This document shows, piece by piece, positions 50,901 to 53,907 of a DNA stretch of 64,000 bases. The DNA is from Catonia carolina (lineage: Eukaryota > Arthropoda > Insecta > Hemiptera > Achilidae): contig JAQMRL010000003.1 in the NCBI GenBank assembly GCA_035578175.1, positions 23,584,419-23,648,418 of the forward strand, in the 5' to 3' direction. Position 1 is the first letter of the stretch. Each line of letters begins with the position of its first letter. The notes beneath the pieces are model-generated. The model had not been told where the DNA came from, did no database searches, and saw nothing but the letters and a program-made list of their open reading frames with translations. The translations under genes were made by a program, and so were the position numbers.

Positions 50901-52353
50901 CTCCTAAAGTTCTTTCCTCTCCATGTTCATGTCCACCTCATCTGTTAAGGACCACTGGGTTCTGCCTCTCTTGTACCTTCTCACTGGATTCCAATCTGAC
51001 ATCCAAGCTATCCATCTGCCTCCATCTACTCTTCTCACATGCTTATATAATATCAATCTCTTTTCCTCAATGTAACTCAAAACATTGCTTTCTACCTCCA
51101 TTCTCCTTTATATTTTCTCATAGTTTACTTGGTTCATTCTCGTCAGCCATAGCTTTGCCTCCAGAACTCCATTTTTTAATACCAAGTATTTAAACATTCA
51201 AGTTCATATCTCTCTATTTTTACAAAGTTCCAAGCTTTTTACCTCTTCTATTGCAGTTTTTTGCAGTTGTTAAATATTCTGGTCCCAGGTTCGATTCCTA
51301 GTCAAGTCTGGCATTTTTTCATCACTCAGTTTCATATATCATCATTCTCCACCATCTGCATTAGCAGAAATTGCTAAACAGTCTGATTGAAAACAGTACT
51401 GATTGGTGGTAAAACCAAAAAAAAAAAAATTAAAAAATAATGTATTCTTCCTACAATTTTTCCGTGATAAAACTCAGATTTTTATCTTTTTGGGCTTTCA
51501 GTATTTGGTCATCAGTGAAAGTGACAGGTAATTATCTCATATTAGGATACTCATTCCTACAGAGAACTATTTGAGTATATGTAATAATTTTGTAATAGTA
51601 CTACAATGAAAAATTTCATGTCAATACTGACTATTTTATTACACCTTCCAATATTTCAATCGTGCACTTCCAAAACATTGTAAGTACCAAAATCAAAATT
51701 TTATAGAAGGAATATTTGCGTCACTGTTTTGACCTGCCCAGCTGTTTCTCAAGTTCAAATTTTTGTCACTAGGATAAGTTGTAGGTAGACAGTCTACAGT
51801 GACATTGTTAAACAGCATTTACAATGTGTTTTTGTAATAAAATGCATTTCACCCGAAATTGCACTTACGTTTTGGAAATGCACGATTTATTTGTGGATCA
51901 TCTAGAGTATGTAGTCATACCACTCATTGCGTGGATAACTGAGAGTTTACTGTGTTCCAATAATTTCTGTGATTCTGTAAGATCATTTTAATGCTGTATT
52001 AAACATAGTGTACTTAAATTATGCATTTAATTTATTACAGAACTAATGAAAATCATTCAACTGATATGTCAAGGAAAATGGAAGAGCTACAAAGGGCATT
52101 GAAAGAGAAAGATCTACAAGTAGCAAATCTAAGTAAAGAGAAACATTTATATCAGTTGGAGTTAATGAATAAAGAGACTGTACAAGCACGACAAAGAAAA
52201 AAAGGTGGAAGAGGAGGAAATAATAGTGGTGGTGGTGGTGGTGGTGCTGGTAGTGGTGGCATAAGTAATTCAAATAGATCAAACAGGGGTGGACGTGGGG
52301 ATCACAGTTCGCGACAATCACAAAGAGGTACTGCATTGGCAAATCATCGCTAA
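1887..52353 (+). CDS. FAM184: FAM184-like coiled-coil protein, 3' portion (13 exons, 726 codons)
   Basis: Joined from thirteen exons listed separately; every junction keeps frame and uses GT-AG. The product is almost entirely predicted alpha-helical coiled coil: long runs of E, K, Q, R and L, virtually no Pro, and heptad-like spacing in residues 2-495 and 520-670 (numbering from the window edge). The segment KEKHLYQLELMNKET near the C-terminus closely resembles the equivalent C-terminal segment of vertebrate FAM184A as I remember it, and the WEDKLRRE-type exon resembles its central repeats. Human FAM184A is about 1,140 residues, so roughly the last 60 percent is here; the N-terminus is left of the window. 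No catalytic motif is seen and none is expected; the family's molecular role is poorly known. The C-terminus departs from vertebrates by ending in a Gly/Arg-rich tail. Introns run from 1.3 to 16.8 kb and are full of transposon relics. An alternative terminal exon lies at 37565-37703. Confidence 0.85.
3066..3352 (+). repeat. (CAA)-tailed dispersed repeat, copy 1
   Basis: Diverged copy of the roughly 390-bp repeat also found at 21096, 25930, 46508 and 49443. Shared landmarks are CAGCCAGACCCTGTGG, GAAGTGAAGGTGTC, AAGCATACTTTTCCA and GATGACCTA. It lacks part of the 5' end. Confidence 0.7.
3740..4170 (-). pseudogene. LINE reverse-transcriptase C-terminal fragment
   Basis: Minus-strand reading gives MVKFYGHLDKDKLRKVYKKK then a Glu/Lys-rich tail (DHTSKLKKLTDELKGLPEE). 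The 'FYGH' motif with Arg/Lys surroundings is characteristic of the segment after the reverse transcriptase in RTE/CR1-like LINEs. Stops interrupt it; 5'-truncated relic. Confidence 0.55.
4246..4430 (+). CDS. FAM184: FAM184 exon 2 of window
   Basis: Acceptor tgatttttcag; donor CAAGAA|GTAAGT, a near-consensus site. The two leading bases complete the split Glu from exon 1. Encodes residues 46-107, SENENDYWKVIELE onward, ending in a charged heptad stretch AELAEEREEERKIVQE. The intron before it (2022-4245) holds a LINE fragment and a (CAA)-tailed repeat copy. Confidence 0.85.
5276..5575 (+). pseudogene. Transposase N-terminal relic (DNA transposon)
   Basis: Broken plus-strand frame: VFGQLVKKRNGKAYINKKV, a stop, then TLRKILKEMGFKWKKLQLQR and SILIERPQHVVNKRYN. 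The LRKILKEMGFKWKK / ILIERP pattern is like the helix-turn-helix end of insect DDE-type transposases. Flanked by degenerate TGTAATTG repeats at 4940-5040. Confidence 0.4.
6191..6736. repeat. GGCAAGAGAAAG-ended element, copy 1
   Basis: Starts TTTTTACTTTCTCTTGCC and ends GGCAAGAGAAAGTTG, i.e. inverted ends of at least 12 bp. Internal landmarks such as CCGGAAGTAGTAGTTTATTC recur in the copies at 7131, 31429 and 47050. No protein-like reading; probably a non-autonomous DNA element. Confidence 0.6.
6775..6975 (-). repeat. SINE-C partial copy
   Basis: Tail portion of the tRNA-derived SINE-C family (full copies at 17499 and 49018): AATAAGCAACCCCATGACC, TGAGAGTATGGTTAATTGAA. The tRNA-like head is missing. 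Confidence 0.6.
7131..7846. repeat. GGCAAGAGAAAG-ended element, copy 2
   Basis: Starts TTTTTACTTTCTCTTGATAC and ends TGGCAAGAGAAAATCGTG. It shares the left half with copy 1 but has a longer, partly different centre. Adjacent to copy 1, with SINE-C between. Confidence 0.55.
8085..8943 (+). pseudogene. LINE reverse-transcriptase C-terminal ORF, split by a SINE
   Basis: Before the SINE: MYGSETLFSIDGNGIKETVR and RKIERRILRTCINRK. After it: MRKKRISFFSHILRTPENRL and a basic tail ending NEKEINC-stop at 8940. 'YGSE(T/S)' and 'FFSHILR' are LINE C-terminal hallmarks. Both parts are free of stops and in the same frame once the SINE and one target copy are ignored, so the LINE ORF was intact when the SINE landed. 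Confidence 0.75.
8386..8568 (-). mobile_element. SINE-A insertion with 11-bp target duplication
   Basis: Minus-oriented SINE-A: poly(T) at left, A-box/B-box tRNA-like head at right (GGTTCGAATTCC on the minus strand). Flanked by ATAAAGAAATA at 8375-8385 and 8569-8579, a perfect target-site duplication. It sits inside the LINE reading frame. Confidence 0.85.
9414..9653 (+). CDS. FAM184: FAM184 exon 3 of window
   Basis: Acceptor ttatttttttag; donor GCTCAG|GTAAAT; phase 0 on both sides; 80 codons (residues 108-187). Contains YEREFERLRTVNTEREQ and a Trp-containing heptad segment, EWKLREVQAACKKRLDEKEQ, typical of the family. The largest internal exon and a good anchor for homology searching. Confidence 0.9.
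9894..10236. mobile_element. MITE with imperfect 30-bp inverted ends
   Basis: Left end CTACAGTTTAGCC...TTAGTTTGCTCCTA; right end is the inverse (TAGGAGCAAACTAAG...GGCTGGACTATAG). About 343 bp, no coding sequence. Lies just downstream of exon 3. Confidence 0.55.
10855..11496. mobile_element. Mariner derivative with inverted 3' ends (fold-back 1)
   Basis: Inverted ends CGAG..CCATTTTTTTTTCAACCTC and its partner near 11496. On the plus strand 11090-11400 reads a transposase C-terminus (RGMLTSGIILIHDN, KTYLNSLAGIFY, IGKLVHRYDKCLNRQSDF). On the minus strand 11040-10920 reads the same last segment again (KLIHRCDKCINRQ). So two 3' ends point outward; several stops make both inactive. Confidence 0.7.
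12547..12738 (+). CDS. FAM184: FAM184 exon 4 of window
   Basis: Acceptor ttttttttcag; donor GTTCAG|GTAATA; phase 0 to 0; 64 codons (residues 188-251). Gln-rich coiled coil, LPHLKQCEQELLQVRERS at its start, ending KSHLTTVQ. Confidence 0.88.
12920..13020 (-). repeat. SINE-B fragment
   Basis: Minus-oriented tRNA-like head: ACCCAGGACCTTCTACTTAA preceded by GATACAGAATCGG; B-box-like TTGAACCCAGG region. Diverged. Confidence 0.35.
13026..13277 (+). pseudogene. Unidentified protein-like relic (one internal stop)
   Basis: A single frame reads MFNKHKNEWFVIEDGIIGYS and on to MWCKDRI, a TAG at 13155, then YIRNKEIRRNLEEAYVQYWR, ending at TAG 13275. The composition is protein-like (W, Y, R, E spacing) rather than random AT-rich DNA. 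I do not recognise the family; a decayed transposon gene is most likely. Confidence 0.3.
13514..13690 (+). mobile_element. SINE-B, best-preserved copy
   Basis: tRNA-like head GCCGCCTCTGTAGCGTAATG with an A-box, and B-box GGGTTTAATTCCCGG; body contains GTCGCTAATGACCAAGC and ends in an AAATAAATAAA tail. The acceptor arm does not pair, so it is not a tRNA gene. Confidence 0.75.
13691..16008. other. AT-rich intronic sequence with a lone pogo-like end
   Basis: Mostly featureless. At 15033-15060 ACAGTAGACTCTCAAAAATC resembles a pogo/Tigger terminal repeat, followed by palindromic AGTCCGGACT strings; no matching opposite end was found. Confidence 0.3.
16009..16200 (+). repeat. SINE-B diverged copy
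   Basis: CTGGCCACCTCCATGGCTCA head, diverged B-box TTGAGTTCATTTC, body TAGTAGTTACTAGTAACC. Ends just upstream of the exon 5 acceptor. Confidence 0.55.
16252..16335 (+). CDS. FAM184: FAM184 exon 5 of window
   Basis: Acceptor tttctgttgcag; donor ACACAG|GTAAGT; phase 0 to 0; 28 codons (residues 252-279), SIHYREISEKDRKLQFKLEQ then QKNELNTQ. It lies directly downstream of a SINE-B copy (about 16009-16200) that stops some 50 bp before the acceptor. Confidence 0.85.
17499..17816 (-). mobile_element. SINE-C full-length copy
   Basis: Minus strand begins ACCCACTGGGTTGGTCTATT (A-box TGGTCTATTGG), B-box GGTTCAAATCC, then the body with ATGGTTAATTG..., ending GTTGCTTATT. About 318 bp. It ends about 80 bp before the exon 6 acceptor. 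Confidence 0.75.
17899..18066 (+). CDS. FAM184: FAM184 exon 6 of window
   Basis: Acceptor tatttattccag; donor AAAGAA|GTAAGT; phase 0 to 0; 56 codons (residues 280-335). WEDKLRRETQRAKTELEKQL followed by LRQLKSSWEKKHEECTKE: two Trp-marked segments in coiled coil, reminiscent of the W-containing central repeats of FAM184A. Confidence 0.9.
18368..18515 (+). repeat. SINE-B diverged copy
   Basis: B-box-like AGATTTAATTCCCGG and body CCCTAATGACCAAGCTGTCA, ending with an A-rich tail. Confidence 0.5.
19460..19765 (-). pseudogene. LINE reverse-transcriptase C-terminal fragment
   Basis: Minus strand reads VEEYWNQWRQHLERMPEERI then VPVGKREEGRPRRRW. The RGRPRRRW-type motif after HLERM is a hallmark of LINE C-termini. 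A CTT microsatellite lies within (about 19497-19517). Confidence 0.65.
20115..20292 (+). CDS. FAM184: FAM184 exon 7 of window
   Basis: Acceptor tgttttctacatag; donor AAATTG|GTATGT; phase 0 in, one base out; 59 codons plus a split Glu (residues 336-395). Starts IEHLKQKSSEKEEQFKSELE and ends in EKHDKEI. Confidence 0.88.
20380..20880 (-). pseudogene. LINE C-terminal fragment, same family as 26750
   Basis: Minus strand, in pieces: SLVQQQNLGSYRENETEFGS, then MKQLQKINGLQLLLNLEKPK, then WETKDRKKFRSK. The segment KINGLQLL..LE.PK is shared with the copy at 26750-27010, so it is a repeated element, not a host gene. Confidence 0.5.
21096..21480 (+). repeat. (CAA)-tailed dispersed repeat, copy 2
   Basis: Near full length, from CACCCGTAACAGGCAGGTGG to GGCTGATGACCTAAACC. 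Ends about 130 bp before the exon 8 acceptor. Confidence 0.75.
21609..21773 (+). CDS. FAM184: FAM184 exon 8 of window
   Basis: Acceptor tctaattaaag, a weak pyrimidine tract; donor CAACTAG|GTAAGG. Completes the split Glu and leaves one base; residues 395-449. RITEEADRKIQQCELNWQQQ followed by a polar coiled coil ending EHHRAQL. Confidence 0.85.
22240..22640 (-). pseudogene. LINE reverse-transcriptase C-terminal fragment
   Basis: Minus strand reads RRVGQTKLRWFGRVSRKLND then WLAKRFLYLDGKEKLPIGRP. 'LRWFGRVSR' plus 'GRP' is the usual LINE C-terminal motif. Related to the copy at 33940-34230. Confidence 0.65.
22680..23780. other. Intronic sequence, nothing identified
   Basis: AT-rich, no repeat boundary or coding signal recognised up to the exon 9 acceptor. 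Confidence 0.4.
23781..23917 (+). CDS. FAM184: FAM184 exon 9 of window
   Basis: Acceptor attaattatttcag; donor ACTGAG|GTTAGT. Two bases complete a split Glu; 45 codons (residues 451-495). EEQWDQLIQERDETIALMEQ resembles the repeated family pattern of Trp followed by heptads. Confidence 0.87.
24830..25505. mobile_element. GC-contrasting block, possible non-autonomous hAT-like element
   Basis: About 675 bp that is clearly less AT-rich than its surroundings. Ends look like CTAGTGATGTGACGCTCG on the left and GTGCCATCCCTTGACTAA on the right, recalling TAGTGATGG-type hAT termini, and GAGCTAGCTC-type palindromes occur at both sides. No coding sequence; the short open frames here look incidental. Confidence 0.3.
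25930..26320 (-). repeat. (CAA)-tailed dispersed repeat, copy 3
   Basis: Reverse orientation: starts with TTGTTGTTTAAGTAATCAGC (the complement of the CAA tail) and ends near CACTCCACCTACCTGC. Confidence 0.75.
26498..26705 (+). repeat. SINE-B diverged copy
   Basis: GCTGCCTCCATGCCCCAGTG head, B-box TGGATTTGATTCCC, body GTCATTAATAACC. Confidence 0.5.
26750..27010 (-). pseudogene. LINE C-terminal fragment, same family as 20380
   Basis: Minus strand gives LNGLQLLK, then EKTYKKR-like and YPRNLIYNGLQKERRHTLEE in shifting frames. Alignable with the fragment at 20380-20880. Confidence 0.45.
27213..27284 (+). CDS. FAM184: FAM184 exon 10 of window (small, aromatic, probably cassette)
   Basis: Acceptor tggatattgcag; donor AATAGC|GTGAGT; 72 nt, phase 0 to 0, so inclusion or skipping both keep frame. 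Its 24 residues, beginning NSIAQDDNENKNPYDYLWNF, are aromatic and Asn-rich and contain a Pro, quite unlike the flanking coiled coil. It would break the helix. I include it because both splice sites are good and the frame is open, but a skipped form is equally consistent with the sequence. Confidence 0.6.
27755..27965 (-). pseudogene. Mariner transposase N-terminal fragment
   Basis: Minus strand, with frameshifts: IEFRTML, KHKILFEVAKNAKKAHKMLQ, LVYGD, and TSGMSDQKVEMTQ. The EFR..K....K.A.....L..VYGD pattern is the mariner N-terminal domain. Probably bounded at 27738 by an ACAAAGTGTGATC end. Confidence 0.45.
28131..28661 (+). mobile_element. Helitron-like non-autonomous element
   Basis: 5' end TCTATATATATAAAATTCGA, 3' end GCATGCAAAGCCGTGTCGGG then GCATGCTAG, with the GCATGC halves forming a terminal hairpin just before CTAG. 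The flanking bases are A on the left and T on the right, the Helitron target. About 531 bp, non-coding. Confidence 0.7.
28715..28795. repeat. Short degenerate tandem repeat (CAGTTAGTCAGC-type)
   Basis: Variants of GTTAGTCAGCCAGGT repeated about five times between 28718 and 28790. Confidence 0.6.
28957..29150 (+). mobile_element. SINE-A insertion with 12-bp target duplication
   Basis: A-box TGGCGCAGTTGG, B-box GGTTCGAATCC, body ending GCGACGTTAAATTT and poly(A). Flanked by AATGTTCTTTTG and AATGTACTTTTG. The tRNA-Met-like TCTCATCATGC occurs in the anticodon region. Confidence 0.85.
29359..29534 (+). CDS. FAM184: FAM184 exon 11 of window (branch point for two C-termini)
   Basis: Acceptor gcatgtttgtag; donor AAATCAG|GTAAGT; phase 0 in, two bases (AG) out; residues 520-577 plus a split codon. 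LLDTLTHLRQELSGKTTKID then heptads through EKNDELTNAKQTTDEK. Its two overhanging bases can be completed either by 46346 (giving Arg) or by 37565 (giving Ser), so this is where the two C-terminal isoforms would diverge. Confidence 0.88.
29867..29954. repeat. (CA)n microsatellite
   Basis: About 44 CA units with two CG interruptions at 29903-29910, in the largest intron, 333 bp after exon 11. Confidence 0.95.
30610..30800 (+). repeat. Diverged tRNA-derived SINE relic
   Basis: B-box-like GGGTTTGATTCC with body GTCACAATTTACCAAGC, resembling SINE-B. Confidence 0.35.
31429..31870. repeat. GGCAAGAGAAAG-ended element, copy 3 (right end lost)
   Basis: Starts TTTTTTTACTTTCTCTTGCC; near-identical to copy 1 through CCGGAAGTAGTAGTTTATTC and beyond; no right end found. 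Confidence 0.6.
32110..32470 (-). pseudogene. LINE reverse-transcriptase C-terminal fragment
   Basis: Minus strand: EIKRRIALVKQAFNSKRELI, then NGSETSMLGKRKKQ. The pattern 'I..RI..AKQAF..K..L' followed by 'GSET..LGKR' is standard in RTE-like LINEs. Frameshifts and stops present. Confidence 0.6.
33148..33897. mobile_element. Mariner derivative with inverted 3' ends (fold-back 2)
   Basis: Ends GGGCCGTTTTTC.. and ..CAGCCCTCG are inverted. Minus strand 33600-33190 reads transposase: FNNRKFMITVFSDQNGEML, VWFMQPGTTIDANVYCKIL, then KIVLIHDNARP. Plus strand 33605-33830 reads another C-terminus: LKKWLGGQ, EELLDNIKTYLNSLTAMFYE, IGKLVHRYNKC. Same family as 10855-11496. Inactive. Confidence 0.75.
33940..34230 (-). 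pseudogene. LINE reverse-transcriptase C-terminal fragment
   Basis: Minus strand: RRVGQTQLQWFGYVSTMEKS and, after breaks, a Trp-containing tail. Related to 22240-22640. Confidence 0.55.
34240..36120. other. Intronic sequence, nothing identified
   Basis: AT-rich. One short direct repeat (ACACATTTCAA.AAGCTTTT at about 34937 and 34980). No exon-like frame with matching phase seen. Confidence 0.35.
36125..36300 (+). repeat. Diverged tRNA-derived SINE relic
   Basis: GGGCTGATCTATTGGTGTAG head and B-box-like GTGTTCAATTTTC; partial match to SINE-A layout. Confidence 0.35.
36695..36865 (-). repeat. Diverged SINE-A relic
   Basis: Minus orientation: head GCTGGTGCGTTAGTGTAGTG, B-box region GGTTTGATTTGATTC. 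The body matches SINE-A around AAAAAATGCCATACC. Confidence 0.4.
37565..37703 (+). CDS. FAM184: Alternative FAM184 terminal exon with hydrophobic tail-anchor-like segment
   Basis: Preceded by a strong acceptor (tcctctttgttttatag). The first base completes the AG overhang of exon 11 to Ser, then 45 codons run to TAA at 37701-37703. The peptide begins GSSVTTTATVTVLLLPFISW and continues as about 30 almost purely hydrophobic residues (F, L, V, S, with one further Pro), ending LMLLGSF. This looks like one long or two short membrane-spanning segments at the extreme C-terminus, as in tail-anchored coiled-coil proteins. An AATAAA lies 25 nt after the stop. Splice site, phase, stop and poly(A) signal are all seen; expression and membrane insertion are inference. 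Confidence 0.6.
37728..37733 (+). terminator. Poly(A) signal AATAAA after the alternative terminal exon
   Basis: Canonical AATAAA 25 nt beyond the stop of the hydrophobic exon; further AATAAA copies occur near 37815 and 38084. In AT-rich DNA such motifs occur by chance, so they only support the exon in combination. Confidence 0.4.
38171..38850. mobile_element. Mariner derivative with inverted 3' ends (fold-back 3)
   Basis: Minus strand 38479-38171 reads IWNYLIFIFLQNKNIGWLL then GMGIDKLVSQYDKFWNSDRN and YVEK. Plus strand 38593-38817 reads PPYISDLAPSDLHIFTKVKH then LNLDRNYVEK-stop. Both are the same mariner C-terminus, the DLAPSD...YVEK region, in opposite directions with 3' ends outward. Terminal repeats not resolved. 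Confidence 0.7.
39207..39488. mobile_element. MITE flanked by TA (Tc1/mariner type)
   Basis: CAGATATCAGATGAATTGAT at left; the right end inverts to CAGTATTCAGATGAACTAAA; both flanked by TA. About 282 bp with imperfect 45-bp inverted ends. Confidence 0.55.
39530..39775. repeat. Long fold-back inverted repeat
   Basis: The left arm (containing CACCAAATGCACAATAGATG and GTCAATAGGTCCTTTCGG) is repeated inverted in the right arm (TAGCCAAAAGGACTTATTGAC, then ATTATTTGGTGG). Arms of about 80-100 nt around a 50-60 nt loop. Confidence 0.7.
40416..41328. mobile_element. Mariner derivative with 255-bp inverted 3' ends (fold-back 4)
   Basis: CGAGGTGTGGCTATTAAATA at the left and its inverse at the right, both flanked by TA. 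Plus strand 40810-41290 carries the C-terminal half of a transposase: WKDKSWVLHQDNAPAHSTLS, LEHPPYSPLLAPCDFYLFPK, then a frameshifted tail ELTEDDFQHC. Positions 40416-40670 are a reverse-complement copy of the last 255 bp (41074-41328), so the 3' end is present twice. Confidence 0.8.
42005..42810 (+). pseudogene. Mariner with internal deletion
   Basis: Plus-strand pieces: TIYEPTDCEICSVIRVL, then a frameshift to ANIHWQITEMVREWVWQFNK and VSNDFVRRMDEEIKEKGQFT; the product ends YENYVEK-stop at about 42801. The catalytic middle is missing, so this is an internal deletion derivative. Confidence 0.65.
42985..43135. repeat. Dispersed repeat, partner at 60310
   Basis: Shares TTACTCAGG.AGCT..AAGCTTCCA, TTTTTGAAATC and TTTCTGAGATTACC with 60310-60470 in the same orientation. 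Confidence 0.6.
43165..44277. mobile_element. pogo/Tigger-like MITE containing a SINE
   Basis: Starts CAGTAAAACCTCCTTAAAAC and ends GGTCGTTAGTGGAGGTTTTACTG (inverted), with TA on both sides. Internal GTGGTTGG / GTGGTCG motifs repeat. No transposase. About 930 bp without the SINE. Confidence 0.75.
43736..43915 (-). mobile_element. SINE-A insertion with 14-bp target duplication
   Basis: Minus orientation, long poly(T) at left. TATAAACTGTATAA occurs at 43722-43735 and 43916-43929. Nested in the pogo-like MITE, so it is younger. Confidence 0.88.
44946..45337 (+). pseudogene. Mariner 5' fragment
   Basis: The left end TTCAATAATTAACGAGACAG resembles the terminal repeat of the 40416 element (ATTAAATAACGAGACTGAC). 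The reading MPEEQCLVIRFLLPKGVKQA resembles a mariner transposase start. Ends at the TTAA of the next element. Confidence 0.4.
45338..46056. mobile_element. TTAA-flanked piggyBac-like element remnant
   Basis: TTAA followed by GGGTACTTAATCGG at the left and CCGGGTACCC followed by TTAA at the right. The inverted ends are short (GGGTAC) and the centre is non-coding. Confidence 0.4.
46346..46480 (+). CDS. FAM184: FAM184 exon 12 of window
   Basis: Acceptor tgtcctggttcag; donor CTAAAAA|GTCAGT, weaker than the others; one base in, two out; residues 578-622. REQQLEELHQGQIMELNERH then KELLLWQNNVGELQKK. Noticeably GC-richer with CAG/CTG/GAG codons than the surrounding exons, which use A/T-ending codons. 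It follows the 16.8-kb intron. Confidence 0.85.
46508..46880 (-). repeat. (CAA)-tailed dispersed repeat, copy 4
   Basis: Reverse orientation, from TAGGTCATCAGCCTAACC to CACTCAACCTGCCTGTTATG. It begins 28 bp after the exon 12 donor. Confidence 0.75.
47050..47720. repeat. GGCAAGAGAAAG-ended element, copy 4 (left end lost)
   Basis: Begins inside the family at AACATTTTCACCAAAATCGG, has CCGGAAGTAGTAGTTCATTC, and ends at GCATTGGCAAGAGTAAGTTG. Confidence 0.6.
47950..48115 (-). repeat. SINE-B copy
   Basis: Minus orientation: GTGGTCATTAGCGGCTACTG body, TTAACGTGTTAAAATTTCCA, and a head ending in GGCTAGCTCGCC. Confidence 0.5.
49018..49333 (-). mobile_element. SINE-C full-length copy
   Basis: Best SINE-C copy: minus strand starts ACCCACCGGGTTGGTCTAGA, B-box GGTTCAAATCC, and ends near ACACATATTAGGAAT. 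Confidence 0.8.
49443..49842 (+). repeat. (CAA)-tailed dispersed repeat, copy 5 (best preserved)
   Basis: From GCCCATAACAGACAGGCGGA to GATGACCTAAACAACAACAACA. The CAA tail points to retroposition. The open frame through it is not a gene: the other copies break it. Confidence 0.8.
49931..50095 (+). repeat. SINE-B copy
   Basis: GGCTGCCTCCATGGCACAGT head, TTTAATTCCC B-box, AGTTGCTAATGACCAAGCTG body. Confidence 0.6.
50190..50370 (+). mobile_element. SINE-A insertion with 11-bp target duplication
   Basis: Full-length: TGGCGCAGTTGG, GGTTCGAATCC, a body with CCGTCTGCATTAGCAGTAAT, and an A-rich tail. Flanked by AATCACACATG at 50179-50189 and 50371-50381. Confidence 0.88.
50850..51190 (-). pseudogene. 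LINE reverse-transcriptase C-terminal fragment
   Basis: Minus strand: NGVLEAKLWLTRMNQ then MEVESNVLSYIEEKRLILYK and HVRRVDGGRWIAWMSDWNP, RRYKRGRTQWSLTDEV. HVRR..W.W..P..R...GR...S..DEV is a classical LINE C-terminus. Confidence 0.7.
51270..51425 (+). repeat. SINE-A diverged, 5'-truncated copy
   Basis: B-box AGGTTCGATTCC, body CCACCATCTGCATTAGCAGA, and a poly(A) tail. Confidence 0.55.
51855..51953 (-). mobile_element. Lone pogo-like terminal repeat
   Basis: Minus strand starts CACAGTAAACTCTCAGTTAT followed by CCACGCAATGAG. The opposite end was not found; about 90 bp before the last FAM184 exon. Confidence 0.35.
52041..52353 (+). CDS. FAM184: FAM184 last exon: conserved YQLEL segment and Gly/Arg-rich tail
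   Basis: Acceptor tttaatttattacag; one base completes a split Lys; 103 codons to TAA at 52351-52353. The first half continues the coiled coil and carries KEKHLYQLELMNKET, the most recognisable family segment. From about residue 676 it becomes low complexity: GGRGG, a run of six Gly coded by a GGT repeat (about 52227-52244), then RGGRGD and a polar end TALANHR. The reverse-strand open frame over the same bases is a shadow. Confidence 0.9.
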
Positions 52354-52388
52354 CAGATCTTTGTATATAAATCAATGGGGATAAACAT

Positions 52389-52410
52389 AATAAATGTTTG
52401 TGTTAATAAA
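52389..52410 (+). terminator. Poly(A) signals of the main FAM184 transcript
   Basis: AATAAA at 52389-52394 and again at 52405-52410, 36 and 52 nt after the stop codon. A short 3' UTR is implied. Confidence 0.55.
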
Positions 52411-53233
52411 GCGTTCTATTTATGGACCCTGTAAACTGTAAAATTAAATTTTAGTTTAAAAACGTATGATTGTAAGTGAAACACTGATTTTCTTTTTGTA
52501 ATTTTACAAGAAAATGTTTGTGTTGATAAAAATATATTAAGAAATATTATAATGTTGTTTGATATATAAACAAAAAATGGTGTAATTATTTATATTGTTG
52601 TTTTATTTAATAAAATTATTAATAAATTTGTAAAGTTGTTTACAAAATATTTGTTATTATTTGAATTGAATGCTGAGTGACACTTTCTATACATTCATGC
52701 ATCCACAGGATGTTATTCGAGTTAAAGCACCAATCAGAATTTCTTCTTTTCTTCATTGTAGCCAAGTAGCTGGTCATTGGCAAATAGCCTGTTTGGCTCT
52801 AAAAAAATTTTGTTATTAAATTTCTTTTTTGTTTTAAATCTACTACAACTAGTTACTTAAAACTATTGAACAGTTTTTCTTTAGCGATATTATTTTCCTC
52901 CCCTCCTTGTATTACCATGCAGTCACCCACTGGTGCTAGCACTTATTTTCTGTCACTTACACAGTGTTCTATACACATATTAATATCTTAAATCTCTATC
53001 TTAATCCTATTGTTAATTTAAACATTAATTTTACAGCTTACGTAAATATAAATAAATGTATATATATATATGTATATATATTATTTTATTAAACATTATT
53101 TTCCTTTGTTTGCACCACTACATATATGAAAGTGCTTGATGTAGGATAGCTATTGTTTTGAACAATTGACGTGGTCTACGACCACTATTGTGTTAATGTT
53201 TTATGTTTTGTGTGATAAGTGTTTTTTAAATTC

Positions 53234-53260
53234 CTGATGATGTCTCCGAGGGAGACGAAA
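53234..53260 (+). ncRNA. CTGANGA-hairpin-GAAA motif 1 (hammerhead-like core)
   Basis: CTGATGA, one T, a perfect 6-bp hairpin (GTCTCC / GGAGAC, 3-nt loop), then GAAA. It matches the order of the conserved hammerhead core, but has an extra base before stem II and I cannot find the outer stems. Possibly a retroelement 3' end. Confidence 0.25.
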
Positions 53261-53492
53261 GATCTAGAAATGATATAATACTCTGAGGTGAGTTTTATAT
53301 TTTATTTTATTTTGTTTTGGCTGTTCATTATCATATATGTATATATATAAATAAATAAGCCTTAAAAGTAACTTAATAATAATATTTATAGCTAACCATA
53401 GTTTCAGGAACTTATATTATTTACATGATAAAAATGTAATTTATTACAATATTTATAAATTTAAAAGTTTAACAGTATTTTTAATAGTCTTT

Positions 53493-53880
53493 TTAACACA
53501 CTAAATCTATAGGCTTAGTTCTTTTCAGATGCCTAACTATTACATTATTATCCAACAGTTGAATTGCTTCAATGTTGAAGTGATCATGAAGATGATCTTC
53601 ATGTTTTTTGGCACACTTACACACTTCTTCTGCGACTGTGTTCACTTGTAAGTCACGATGGATGTCGCTGTTGCGGGCATACCATGGAGCGTTTACAATG
53701 TTCCTAAGCACTCTGTTTTGGAACCTTTGGATAACGTTTAAGTTACTTGTTTTGGTGCAGTCATAGATCTGTAGGTCGTACGTCCATACCGGTTTTAGCA
53801 CTTGCTTGTAAAGAAGCAATTTATTGAAGATTGACAGTTCAGAGGTCCTACCGAGCAGCCAATACATCTTTCTATATTTG
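53493..53880 (-). pseudogene. Jockey-clade LINE reverse-transcriptase C-terminus
   Basis: Minus strand: MYWLLGRTSELSIFNKLLLY then KQVLKPVWTYDLQIYDCTKT, FQNRVLRNIVNAPWYARNSD, IHRDLQVNTVAEEV. KLLLYK.VLKP.WTY and VLR.IVNAPWY are strongly jockey-like. Ends with TAG at 53505-53507; 5'-truncated just upstream, so dead on arrival. Confidence 0.85.
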
Positions 53881-53907
53881 ACGTTATTAAAATGATAATT
53901 AAAATTG

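Noticed and set aside
52043..52375. 110-codon minus-strand open frame
   Set aside because: Antisense of the last FAM184 exon; His/Tyr runs come from the complement of the GGT repeat.
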